64,000 nucleotides of DNA. Origin: Lactuca virosa (Eukaryota; Streptophyta; Magnoliopsida; Asterales; Asteraceae). Position numbers and translations under genes: made by a program. Position 1 is the first letter of the stretch. Each line of letters starts with the position of its first letter. The DNA lies in contig CAKMRJ010005745.1 in assembly GCA_928212115.1 (NCBI GenBank), positions 222,275,697 to 222,339,696 on the forward strand, given 5' to 3'. The notes beneath the pieces are model-generated. The model was not told where the DNA came from and ran no database searches. It worked only from the letters and a program-made list of their open reading frames with translations. Positions 12,826 through 23,247 of the stretch are shown in pieces.

Positions 12826-15800
12826 ATGTCTGATTCAATTCCTTCGGTTTCTACACCTAGTTCTTCACAAAATGATGTTGGATCATCTGATGATCCGTAT
12901 TACATTCATCATTCTGATAACCCTTGTACATTGCTTGTTAATCAAGTTCTCACAGGGGACAATTATGCCTCTTGGTCACGATCGATGACAATTGCTTTGT
13001 CCGTGAAGAACAAACTTGATTTTGTTACCGGAGATCTACCACGACCTTTGTCAACTGAAGTTAATCGTTTAAAAGCTTGGAATCGAAATAACAACATTGT
13101 TATTTCCTGGATCTTGAATTCAGTATCAAAAGAGATTTCTGCTTCTATCATATATCTGACTACTTTTTCTGCAATCTGGAAGGAACTCAAGGAACGTTTT
13201 CAGCAGAGCAATGGTCCACGTATCTTTCAAATTAAGCGTGATCTGATGAATCTCACTCAAGGAGATGATTCAGTAAGCACTTATTTCACTAAATTGAAGG
13301 TTCTATGGGAAGAATTGTCTAATTTTGAAGTTCACTGCATCCGTGGTTTGTGTACTTGTGGAGGAGCAAAGGACATCGAACACACCATGATGTTCTTGAT
13401 GGGATTACATGAGAAGTATGCTCAAATTAGGGGACAAATTCTCCTAATGGATCCAATTCCCACTGTTATTCGTATTTTTTCTCTATTGATCCAGGAAGAA
13501 CGTCAAAAAGAGATAAGTACTCCTTCTATCAATAATTATCCCATTGCTTTCAATGTTCAAAGTAACTCAAATTCAAATCAAAGGTATAAATCATTTTCAA
13601 AGAATCGATCATCTCCAGTTTGTTCTCATTGCAAAAGATCTGGTCACACTGTTGACAAATGTTACAAACTTCATGGTTTTCCACCGGGTTATCGTTCTAA
13701 TCAAGGAAATTCACGTGCTAATGTTGTTTCTGATCAAACTTCCGTTCCAATCAACAATACCAAGGAGGATAATACAAGTGATTCCATTACTAATCTTACT
13801 ACACAACAATGTCAACAATTAATAGCAGTTCTTACAGGTCAACTTGCTTCTATTAACTCTGTTACTGCTGTTGATGATAAAGAATCAGGTACTCATTACG
13901 TTCTTACTTGTGAGTTTGGAAATTACCAATCTAACATTTGGATTTTAGACACCGGAGCAACTAGACATGTGTGTAATAATAAAAAGGTTTTCATAAACCT
14001 CAAACGAATTTTTGGAACCAAAGTTCGTTTACCAAATCATATGTTTATACAAGTAGAATACATGGGAAACATTAAGATTAATGAGCATATTGTTCTTCAA
14101 AATGTTTTATATGTTCCTCAATTTGAGTTGAACTTGATCTCTGTGTCCATGTTAGTTGCAAACAAGATGATTAAAGCATCATTTTATCACAATCGTGCTA
14201 TTGTGAAACAGATTTCAACCAAGAAGCAGATTGGCACTGCTAAGGTTGAAAGTGGACTCTATTTGCTTGAAGATGTGATTGAAGAAGTTCATGTTCATGT
14301 TGTGTCTCTTCAACATTGGCATCAAAGACTTGGCCATCCTGCAAATGAGAAACTCAAGTTCATTGATAGTTGTTTGTTTTCAAATAAAGATTTGAATAAA
14401 CATGTTTGTACTGTGTGTCCTTTGGCTAAACAAAAGAGATTGAAATTTGAATCTCTTAATCATGTGGCTGATAAACCCTTTGATCTCATTCACTGTGATA
14501 TATGGGGTCCTTATCATGTACCTGATTATAAAGGTTTCAAATACTTTGCTACAATTGTGGATGATTGTACAAGATTTACTTGGACATACTTTCTTAAGCA
14601 TAAATCTGAAGTTCAAGGAATTATTCCAAAATTTTTTGCAATGGTGTCAACACAGTTTAATAGCAAAATCAAAGTGTTTAGGTCTGATAATGCTAAAGAA
14701 TTAGCATTCACAGAATTCTTTAACAAGGAAGGAGTCATTCATCAATTTTCTTGTGTTGAGAGGCCTCAACAAAATTCAGTAGTGGAAAGGAAACATCAAC
14801 ATCTTCTTAATGTTGCTAGAGCCCTTTTCTTTCAATCTAAAGTTCCCACTGCTTTTTGGTCTGAATGTGTTTCTTGTGCCACTTTTCTCATTAATAGAAC
14901 ACCTTCTAAAATTCTCAAATTCAGTACTCCATATGAGAAATTACATAATTGCCCTCCTGATTTTTCAAGATTTAGATCTTTTGGCTGTTTGGCTTTTGCT
15001 TCAACCCTTCTTAGTTCCAGAAATAAATTTACACCAAGGGCAAGATGTTGTGTTTTTATTGGTTATCCTATGGGCATGAAGGCTTATAAGTTGATGGATA
15101 TTGAAACAAAAGAAATTTTTGTTTCCAGAGATGTTATATTTCAGGAGGATATTTTTCCTTTTACACATTCATCAAAGAATATTTCTCACAATCCTTTTGA
15201 TTCCATAGTTATTCCCAATTCATATAATATAGATGATTATTTTCAACTATATCAGGATTCTTCTTGTTCTTCTCCTGTTTCTTCATTGCCTCCACATCCT
15301 CAATCATCTTCATCTCATTCATCATCACAACCTCCTGAGCCATCACAACAGCCTACAAGACCAATTTGGGCACGAAGACCACCATCTTACCTACAAGATT
15401 ATCATTGCAATATTATAAATAACATCATTGTGGAAAATGGACCAAAATACCCTTTATCGGATGTTGTGTCTTATTCCAATTTATCACCACAATACAGGGC
15501 TTATACTCTTGCTATCTCTTCAGAAATTGACCCCAAGAATTACAAAGAAGCTTCTCAATCTTCTCAATGGGTCAAAGCTATGCATGAAGAGTTACAAGCA
15601 TTAGAAGCCAATCACACATGGACTGTTGTTCCTTTACCCTTGGATAGAAAACCACTTGGCTCAAAGTGGGTCTATAAAATCAAAAGGAAGTCAGATGGCA
15701 CTATTGAAAGGTATAAGGCCCGTTTGGTTGCCAAAGGGTTCAATCAACAAGAAGGTATTGACTTTCTGGACACTTTTTCACCCGTGGCAAAAATAGTTAC

Positions 15801-17080
15801 TGTCAAGATTTTGTTAACCTTAGCTGCTCAAAATTCATGGCCTCTTATTCAATTAGATGTGAATAATGCCTTCTTAAATGGTGATTTAGATGAAGAGGTT
15901 TATATGCAATTGCCTCAAGGCTACACTCCTTCAGACATTCATTCGGCCAACACTACTTTGGTTTGCAAATTACAGAAATCTTTGTATGGCTTACGACAAG
16001 CTTCTCGCCAATGGTACTCAAAGTTTTCTTATTTCTTAGTTTCTCAAGGATTTATCCAATCAAAAGCAGATTATTCCCTTTTTTATAAAGGAGTCGGCAA
16101 AACTTATGTAGCTTTATTAGTCTATGTTGATGACATAGTCTTAACTGGAGCTTCTATGTCTGAAATTAATGCCATTAAAGAAAGCTTAAGCAACACATTT
16201 AAGTTGAAGGACTTGGGCAAACTTCAACATTTTTTGGGATTGGAAATTGCAAGGTCTGCACAAGGGATTTTTCTTTCCCAAAGACAATATACTTTGAAGT
16301 TACTTGAAGATACAGGTAAATTGGCAGCCAAACCAGTTCAATACCCAATGGAGCCTGCTTGCAAAACTTCTAATTTTGAGGGACTTCCATTACAAGATCC
16401 TGCTTCTTATAGACGATTGATTGGTCGTTTGATGTATCTCACTATTACACATCCGAATATAACCTATGATGTGAATATGTTAAGTCAGTTTGTTACAAAT
16501 CCTAGAGTTCCTCATATGCAAGCTGCAACTCATCTTCTCAAGTATTTGAAGTTAAACCCTGGGCAAGGATTATTTCTTTCTTCAAATAGTTCCTTAAAGA
16601 TTCGTGATTTTTCTGATTCTGATTGGGCTGGATATTCAGACACTTGACGATCAATGACTGGTTTTTGTGTGTTCCTTGGTGATTCTATGGTTTCTTGGAA
16701 GTCAAAGAAACAAACAATTGTATCCAGATCATCAACAGAAGCAGAGTATCGAGCACTTGCTGTTACTACAACTGAAATTGTGTGGCTTCATCATTTACTT
16801 ACTAATTTTGGGGTATACCAACATGAACCAACTGCCATTTTCTGTGACAATGAATCTGCTATTCAGTTAGCTCTTAATCCCACCTTTCACGAACGCACTA
16901 AACATATCGAAATATATTGTCACTTCATTCGTGATAAGATTCTTGATAAAACAGTGAAGCTTTTACCTATTTGAACAACTCACCAACTTGCAGATATATT
17001 TACCAAGCCCTTGCCACGTCATAAGATGATTCCAATTATGTCCAAGATGGCTCTGCACAACATTTTTTCCAGAGCTCATC
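12826..17080 (+). CDS. Copia B gag-pol polyprotein with two stops
   Basis: The start is ATG at 12826 (MSDSIPSVSTP). Domains in order: gag of the UBN2/Retrotran_gag type (residues about 25-250); CCHC knuckle CSHCKRSGHTVDKC (about 270); protease WILDTGATRHVC (about 372); HHCC domain HWHQRLGH...CTVC (about 495-535); integrase core with D of CDIWGP, D of RSDNAKE and E of SVVERKH; reverse transcriptase with YVDD (about 1105); RNase H. The first 1,273 codons are open. TGA at 16645 sits where CGA (Arg-Arg-Ser-Met) is expected, and TGA at 16972 also replaces CGA. Otherwise the frame runs on into the polypurine tract. Confidence 0.93.
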
Positions 17081-17083
17081 TTA

Positions 17084-17095
17084 AGGGGGGGGGGG
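17084..17095 (+). other. Polypurine tract of Copia B
   Basis: AAGGGGGGGGGG-type run immediately before the TATTAGAT start of the 3' LTR. It has eleven consecutive G as given. Confidence 0.85.
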
Positions 17096-17364
17096 TATTA
17101 GATATCATGTTGACTTTTGTCATGTTGACTTTTTGTTCGCTAAAGTTTGTTATGGTGGGTCTGTTAGAATTGGTTACTCCGGGCAGTTAGAAGTTAGTTT
17201 AATCACAGTTAATTAACTTAACTAGCATTAGTTAGCTGTTAGATGATGAGTTAGTAGTTAGTTAAGTCTTTCTTGTATATAAACATTGTTCTCTGTATTC
17301 ATTGAGTAGAATTCAATACACATGAACATTTTGGTTCTTTTCTCTTATTCTTACTCTCATAATA
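17096..17364 (+). repeat. 3' LTR of Copia B
   Basis: This 269-bp LTR matches 12440-12687 except for a 21-bp insert near the start, where CATGTTGACTTTT occurs twice, plus a few substitutions. It is followed by ATCCA. Confidence 0.93.
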
Positions 17365-17499
17365 ATCCATGAACGAGATAGAGAGAGAGAGAGCTGCCTC
17401 ATTTGAGAGTTGTGCAAAATTAATAGAAGTAAAAACATAAAAATCTGATTTTTGCAAAGATTTTAGTAGATTGTAAATGATTGAGGTTGTACAAAAAAA

Positions 17500-18430
17500 A
17501 AATCAGATTTTAAGGATATTTTGTGCAAAAAAAAAAAAATCAATGCAATGTATTTTTGTGCTGTAAATACCGACTCTCGATTCCTAATTCTCATGCTATA
17601 TTACCAATTCATAAAAAATTTCGGAATGTGCCTGCTCAATGTTCCAGTCATTGTGATTCTAGAAACGTAGACGGAGTTCAATTCCAATATACCGAACTCC
17701 GTGAATTAAAATTTAAAGTTTCACGATTAATTGGCTCAGATTTGATAAATTTTACGAATCTGATTTTGGTCAAGATTAAAAATGTCATAAAAATATGATA
17801 AAATATTAGGCCATAGATTGAGTTTAAAAACATGCTCAAAAGCGATTTACAAGGCTCATCACTATTCCAAACGAAGTAATACACGGTTCATTTAAGGAAA
17901 ATCAGATAAATACTGATTTTTATAACTTTAAAGAGATGTAACTTCTTCATACGATCTCCGTTTTGGACATTCTTTATATCTACAAAATCAGGAGAACGCA
18001 ATTTATTCAAATTTCGTTTCCATAACTCTTAAATAAACTTAATGCAAAAATTTATTTTTAACGTCACCAATAAATTTAATTTTTTTTGGTGATTTTCGAT
18101 TCGATCTTCAACGACAGATGGTGTGGAGCAGTTTGAGATGTTCTAAAAATAATTATGAATATAATACCTTTAATATACTTTATAAACATAAAATTTCATA
18201 TGATTGGTCCTTAACACATAGCGGTTTGCGGTGCTTTGACCGTCAAATTCTAACCAATTTTTACCGGTTGTTACACTGTGTTGTGTGGATATTTTGGGAA
18301 GAAATCACTAAAATTTATGCTTACAGTTGTGGATTAAATGTGTTTCACGTACCTCGGATGATTGCAGGAATACGAAAACATGATTGTACACTCCGGCTTG
18401 CATATCTTTTTATAATTTCAGCATTTTGAT
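17500..18430 (+). repeat. Probable Gypsy LTR relic
   Basis: The stretch near 18317-18400 (TTATGCTTACAGTTGTGGATT, then GTGTTTCACGTACCTCGGATGATTG) resembles 60010-60090 in the Gypsy LTR. Another part near 17935-17985 recalls 60405-60450 (TAACTTCTTC...TTCTTTATAT). The order of the two parts is reversed relative to the intact LTR, so this is old or rearranged. No gene was seen from 17370 to 18900. Confidence 0.4.
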
Positions 18431-19113
18431 GCTATGATTTGGGATGATTGTATTAATACACCTGAGATTTCTTGTTTTGGTTTTTATGATACTTGGAGGT
18501 TTTTTCTAAAATAAAATTGAAAAATTTGTTGGAAATTTTAAGGTTGTTACAACAAGATAATGGTCTTTAACAACCTGTTGTGATTCTGTCAACAACAGAA
18601 GCGAATATATTACAAGTGCCTTCTATAGTGTAGTTATATGATTTGATTATTTATGCAATGTTTTGTATCCTTGTTTATCATTCTTACAAGTAAGTCTACG
18701 AGCACGAGAACCTACTGATATGATATTCTTACTGTTACTTTTATAATGGTTATTGAAATGTTAATATTTTAAAATAACAACTTACTTTTTTTTATTTGTT
18801 ATGTCCAGATAACTATGTTCTTTCAATTTGTTGCGACACCACAAGGTAGGTATGTGATTTTTTTAGAGTTATGCTTTGAATGATAAGATAAAATAAAAAT
18901 ATAATGTAATGTGAAGATATAAAACCATAATTGCATTCAATCGAACTAACCGTAAATACTAGGTCAAAACTAAAAATCCGTTTTGAAGGAATAATAAGAT
19001 TCTTGCCAACGTGCTGTCGAAAACGAAGATTATCCATAGATAGTATCTATTAATTTACAAAATTGTGATACTAATTTTACCAAAAGAACAACTCCGTCAT
19101 GAGTCATGGTTTG

Positions 19114-20503
19114 TCATCTTCCTCTTGCTGCACATTGCCATGTAGATACTGTGATCAGACATTTGTCTTGCCAAGCCAAAGAAAGCGCATTGCCTTCTTC
19201 TTTTTCAAACGATGTAAACCCTCCATTTTCCCCACCAAATTGAATAGGACAGTAATGACAATTGGTTTTCAACAGAAGCTTTGCTTGAATTAAGGCCTTT
19301 GAACTTAGATTCCTTCCTAAAAATCCATGACTTTCCATTCTCCTTTTCCATGTTTCCATCCTCTCGTATTTTGGCGACTTTGCCTCGTCATCGAAGTCAA
19401 TTAGCCGCTTGATCTCTTTACCAAGGTGGTTCTTTTCAATCTGTAGCCTCTGGAGACTATTTAGAGGAAGGAAGCCATCTAGTGAGTCGAACATGGTTGT
19501 GTAATAATGCAAGAACTCCATGAATCTTGATAGGAAGGTTCTTGGGTTGCGATCACCCTCTTGTTCGACCAAAACAACGAGTGAAGGGTTTAGAATGTTT
19601 ATTGATTTTAACGTTTGGGATATGTGTGAGAAGTTGCACACAGAATTTAGATAAAACACTGAGTTTACGACAAGCGTCTCGTTCTTCCTCTTCCTTATTG
19701 ATTTCAGTCCAGAAGAATTTGATCTCAACATACCTTGGAACTCAAAGATGAGGTACCTGAAGGTTTTGGAAAAGCCAACTAGCCTTCTCTTTGTCTCTTC
19801 GAGTCCCTCCAAGCTTCTTCCAAATGTTGTTATTCGAAGAGATACATGGTTTCCAGTTGTGGCCTTGTCTGAAAGCGATTGCATTAGTGATGACCACTGG
19901 AAACCATAGGCTACATCAAGGTCGACCACATGCAAGGCTCGATTGTTATGAATCTCTTCCTTTTCAAATGCATCCATGATTGCTTGGTTTGCTGTGAAGT
20001 GAGCAAACTGGTAATATGGGGATACTTTGTAAAGTTCCATGTATGCCAAGAATTCATCTTCGGGTGTTGGTTCCTTCATTATCATTGCATGAAAAGGCGA
20101 CCGGCGTGTCACAAGCTTTGCCACCAATCCGTCGGCAAAATAAGCTGCCACCCTTTGCACAGAGTCGCCATTCAAAGATATATTTTGATACAATTTTCGG
20201 AGATTCTAAAATAGCCAAGTCAAGTTTATTCTCGTCAAGGGAGGTAGCGGTTGTTAGCAATAAATGGATCAAATGGAGCCCTTTTCCATCTGCATCAATG
20301 TTCCCTTTTCCTGTCTTTTTTTCTTTTAACATGATCTCCCTAATTTCCAGAAAACTAAAGATCTTTCCTTCTGAGACTCCATTCGTATCCAAAGACAAAA
20401 ATCTATCCATCCTCTTTCTTTTCATCTTTCTCTCACGACCATAATTAATTACAATTGCAAGCCCTAGACTCAAAAGTTGCTCGTGATCTTGTAGCCCTTC
20501 CAT
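19114..20503 (-). CDS. GRAS-domain transcription factor, one frameshift
   Basis: A single-exon gene of about 463 codons starting MEGLQDHEQLLSLGLAI and ending at TGA (19114). Visible GRAS landmarks: leucine-rich region I (LHLIHLLLTTATSLDENKLD); VHIID-type motif LHVVDLDVAYGFQW (about 19935); LHRII; PFYRE-like region (FLHYYTTMFDSLDGFLPL); SAW region ending LAWQDKCLITVSTWQC. GRAS proteins are plant nuclear transcription regulators. From motif wording I suspect a RAD1-like (arbuscule-related) subgroup, but this is memory, not a search. One base appears to be missing near 20195-20210, after LDLAI, and the downstream GRAS frame starts at LYQNIS. It is either a sequence error or early decay. No introns are seen, as is common for GRAS genes. 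Confidence 0.8.
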
Positions 20504-20564
20504 CTCTCTGTAAGTTTTGACTGAAATGAAGAAATTGAAGTGAATAATAGAGGTTGTGATGTGG

Positions 20565-20572
20565 TTTATAAA
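20565..20572 (-). promoter_or_regulatory. TATA box of GRAS copy 1
   Basis: TTTATAAA lies about 62 bp upstream of the ATG. The matching position in copy 2 (28734-28743) is also TATA-like, so the core promoter was duplicated with the gene. Confidence 0.55.
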
Positions 20573-20953
20573 GCCAAAGAGCCGCCGTTCAAAAAAATAG
20601 GGAATATAATAATCCATGGGAAGTTACAATGCAAATAGGATCTCATGAGTTATGACCATGGAAATAAGTTAGAATTTTTGAACCTAATATTAGTTTAAGT
20701 CATACAATAGAAAAGCTAGATGCGATGCTTCGGGTTTTCCAATTAAAGGATTTTGAGATGCTAAATTGGAGTCAGAGGAATCAAATAGGCCAACCTCACC
20801 ATGGATTTGTCTATTCTAAGTATCGAATGGCATCCGACTTTACCCTTGTATCTTTCTTTTCCATGCATAAGTTTCCCGAGCATCTCCAACTCTCTATTTT
20901 GTTAAAAAAAGATTCTTGTTGCAAAAGGAAATCAACATTTCAATTGAAGTATC

Positions 20954-20954
<1 letters not shown>

Positions 20955-21003
<49 letters not shown>
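20955..21003. repeat. (ATT)n microsatellite
   Basis: About 16 units of an ATT/TTA trinucleotide repeat end directly at the Helitron-like 5' terminus. Confidence 0.97.
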
Positions 21004-21004
<1 letters not shown>

Positions 21005-21352
21005 CTATCCTCTTTAATAAATGAAGCTATTTTTGTCACTTGTCAAATTCTCAAGAGTTTTGCCACATGTAATTTTGTAGGAGTTTTAAAATTATTATTT
21101 TCCACTTGTCATTTTTTAGGAATTTTCATTTTTTTAAAATAAAATTTCATATAAGGAAAGAGAATCATTCTATTAATTTGATAATAAAGTCTCATAAATG
21201 CTCTAAAGAATATTTGATTTCTTTTATAAATGTTCCAAAAGATTACATTATGTTATGTAAAAGTATTATTTTATAAAATATTTAATGTTTAAATATTAAT
21301 ATTAAATTTTTATTTTTAATAAACCCGTGTAATACACGGGTCTCACACATAG
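21004..21352 (+). mobile_element. Short non-autonomous Helitron candidate
   Basis: The left end is A|TCTATCCTCTTTAATAAATG, the TC start and AATAAATGAAGC wording typical of plant Helitrons. Near the right end is a perfect hairpin ACCCGTGTA-A-TACACGGGT (21323-21341), followed 11 bases later by ATAG|T. A canonical end would be CTRR|T, so one base is off. There is no terminal inverted repeat and no coding capacity. Confidence 0.6.
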
Positions 21353-21932
21353 TTATTTTTTTTTTTTTAGGAACAACACATTAGAGCATCCATTACACTA
21401 TCCATACTGATACACAGTATTATAAATATCGAGTATCGATCATCTTTTGCAATGATACTCACACAATCATATATATCATCGTAAAAACATTATTCTTTCA
21501 AAAATAATTCTACTTAATTAGACATTATCCAATACTTAAATACCAATTCTAGTTTAAATTATATATACAAATACAATAAACAGATGATAATAAATATTAG
21601 ATTCAATATAAATATATCAATATACAATAAAAGATACATTGCAAAAGATCGGAGAGGGTTTTAAGTTTCTTAAAATGGTGAATGATCGGAGAGGGTTTAA
21701 GTTGGATTGACTATATTTGACGCTAACAACTTATAAAAAAATTAGATTTTATCTTATAAATTAGCTTATTAATAAGCTATCTCAAACTAACTTATCAAAA
21801 GTTAGTTTATAAGTTACAATAAACTATTTTTTGTAGTTTTACTTTACCTTTAATTACAATAAACTACCTTATTTTTACAAAGCAGGACATAAAATGTTTG
21901 TTTTTTATAAGGTTAATGGAAACCTAATGTGA

Positions 21933-21975
<43 letters not shown>

Positions 21976-22059
21976 ATAAGATCGATGACTTTGGAAGTTG
22001 GATACTCAATTGGATACAACATATGATGGCATTCTATACCGCAACTAATCACAAATGTT
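21353..22059. other. AT-rich spacer with poly(A) run
   Basis: No gene was seen. It holds a 39-base A run at 21934-21972 and a near-duplicate phrase GATCGGAGAGGGTTT at 21645 and 21686. It separates the two GRAS duplication units. Confidence 0.6.
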
Positions 22060-22847
22060 GGGCCAAAAAATTTTGTTTTGATGGAAGCATATAAGATTAT
22101 TGCCATCAGAATGATAAAGATTAAGATATTTTTTATAATCAACGTGGTGTCGAAAACGTATATTACATACTCACTCCACACATGTTATTATAGATAATTT
22201 ACAAAACTATAGCTAGGCTACTAATTATACCAAAAGTACTCCGTGTTGAGTCATGGTTCGTCATCTTCCTCCTGCACATTGCCATGCAGATGCTGTGATC
22301 AAACATTTGTCCTGCCAAGCCAGAGAAATGGCATTGCCTTCTTCTCTTTCAAACGAAGTAAACCCTCCATTTTCCCCCACCAAATTGAATGGGACAGTAA
22401 TGGCTATTGATTTTCAACAGGAGCTTTGCTTGAATTATGGACTTGGAACTTAGATGCCTTCCTGAAAATCCATGACTTTCCATCCTTCCTTTCCAGGTTT
22501 TCATCCTCTCGTACTTGGGCGAATTTTCCTCGTCCTTATCGAAATCCATTAGCTGTTTGATCTCTTTGACGAGATGGTTCTTTTCGATCTGAAGCCTTTG
22601 GAGACTATCCAGAAGAAGGAAATCATCCAGTGAGTCAAACATGGTTGCGTAGTAATGCAAGAACTCCATGAATCTTGATAGGAAGGTTCTTGGGCTTCGG
22701 CCGCCTTCTTGCTCGACCATAATAACTAGGGAAGGGTTTAGATTGTGTATCGATTTTAACGTTTCTGAGATGTGTGTGAAGTTGCACAAGGAATTTAAAT
22801 AGAAGACTGAGTTTACAACCACCGTTTCGTTCTTCCTCTTCGTTATT

Positions 22848-22852
22848 GATTT
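22848..22852. repeat. Target-site duplication of Copia C, left
   Basis: GATTT before the left LTR is repeated as GATTT at 27865-27869 after the right LTR. Confidence 0.93.
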
Positions 22853-23195
22853 TGATGAAATAATTCAGAAGTTTAGTTTGTCACTTAATTAGTTTGAATA
22901 AAAGTCAATTTGTTGACCGTTAGAATTAGATGCACGTTTAGTTTGATTCAATCAAAGCCATGTTGGCTAAGAGACCTAGTCTCATGCATGTAGTGGTAGT
23001 TGCAGTATTTCTCGCAGTTTTTTTTTTTGTTTAAAGATGTTATGCATGTAATCGTTGAGTATAAAAAAAATCTCCTCTCATTTTTCAATTTACAGAGAAA
23101 AGCTTTAAGCTTGAAATAGTCTGAGTCATTCTTTGTTCATCTTGATATTGTACATAGCCATTGTCTGAGTATTACAGGTTTGTGAAAAACCAACA
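22853..23195 (+). repeat. 5' LTR of Copia C
   Basis: Starts TGATGAAATAATTC and ends AAAAACCAACA, with a GAGTATAAAAAAAATC TATA-like stretch near 23058. It is followed by the primer-binding site TTTGGTATCAGAGCG. Confidence 0.95.
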
Positions 23196-23197
23196 TT

Positions 23198-23210
23198 TGG
23201 TATCAGAGCG
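23198..23210 (+). other. tRNA-iMet primer-binding site of Copia C
   Basis: TGGTATCAGAGCG lies two bases inside the 5' LTR; one end base differs from the TGGTATCAGAGCC of elements A and B. Confidence 0.9.
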
Positions 23211-23247
23211 AATCTGGTGCATGCCCAAGTATCAAGCTCGTGGAGAA

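Larger units (their letters stand above)
12440..17364 (+). mobile_element. Complete Ty1/Copia element B
   Basis: The element has both LTRs, 5-bp target duplication ATCCA, primer-binding site, one long gag-pol frame and a polypurine tract. The LTR ends are TATTA...TAATA rather than TG...CA. At 4,925 bp it has normal Copia size. It is structurally complete, but its polyprotein carries two nonsense codons near the C-terminus. Confidence 0.95.
18940..20735 (-). repeat. GRAS segmental duplication, copy 1
   Basis: Gene, 5' flank (conserved ATGGGAAGTTAC and GATGCTTCGGGT words) and 3' flank (GTCGAAAACG, TTTACAAAA, ACCAAAAG) all recur in the same order at about 22060-28825 once Copia C is removed. 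This is a direct tandem duplication with a unit of about 1.8 kb. Confidence 0.8.

Noticed and set aside
17523..18429. Several short open frames between Copia B and the GRAS gene
   Set aside because: Low-complexity AT-rich readings without motifs; the region looks like LTR relic.
21934..21972. Poly(A) run as the tail of a LINE, SINE or processed gene
   Set aside because: No upstream coding or tRNA-like sequence and no target duplication could be recognised.
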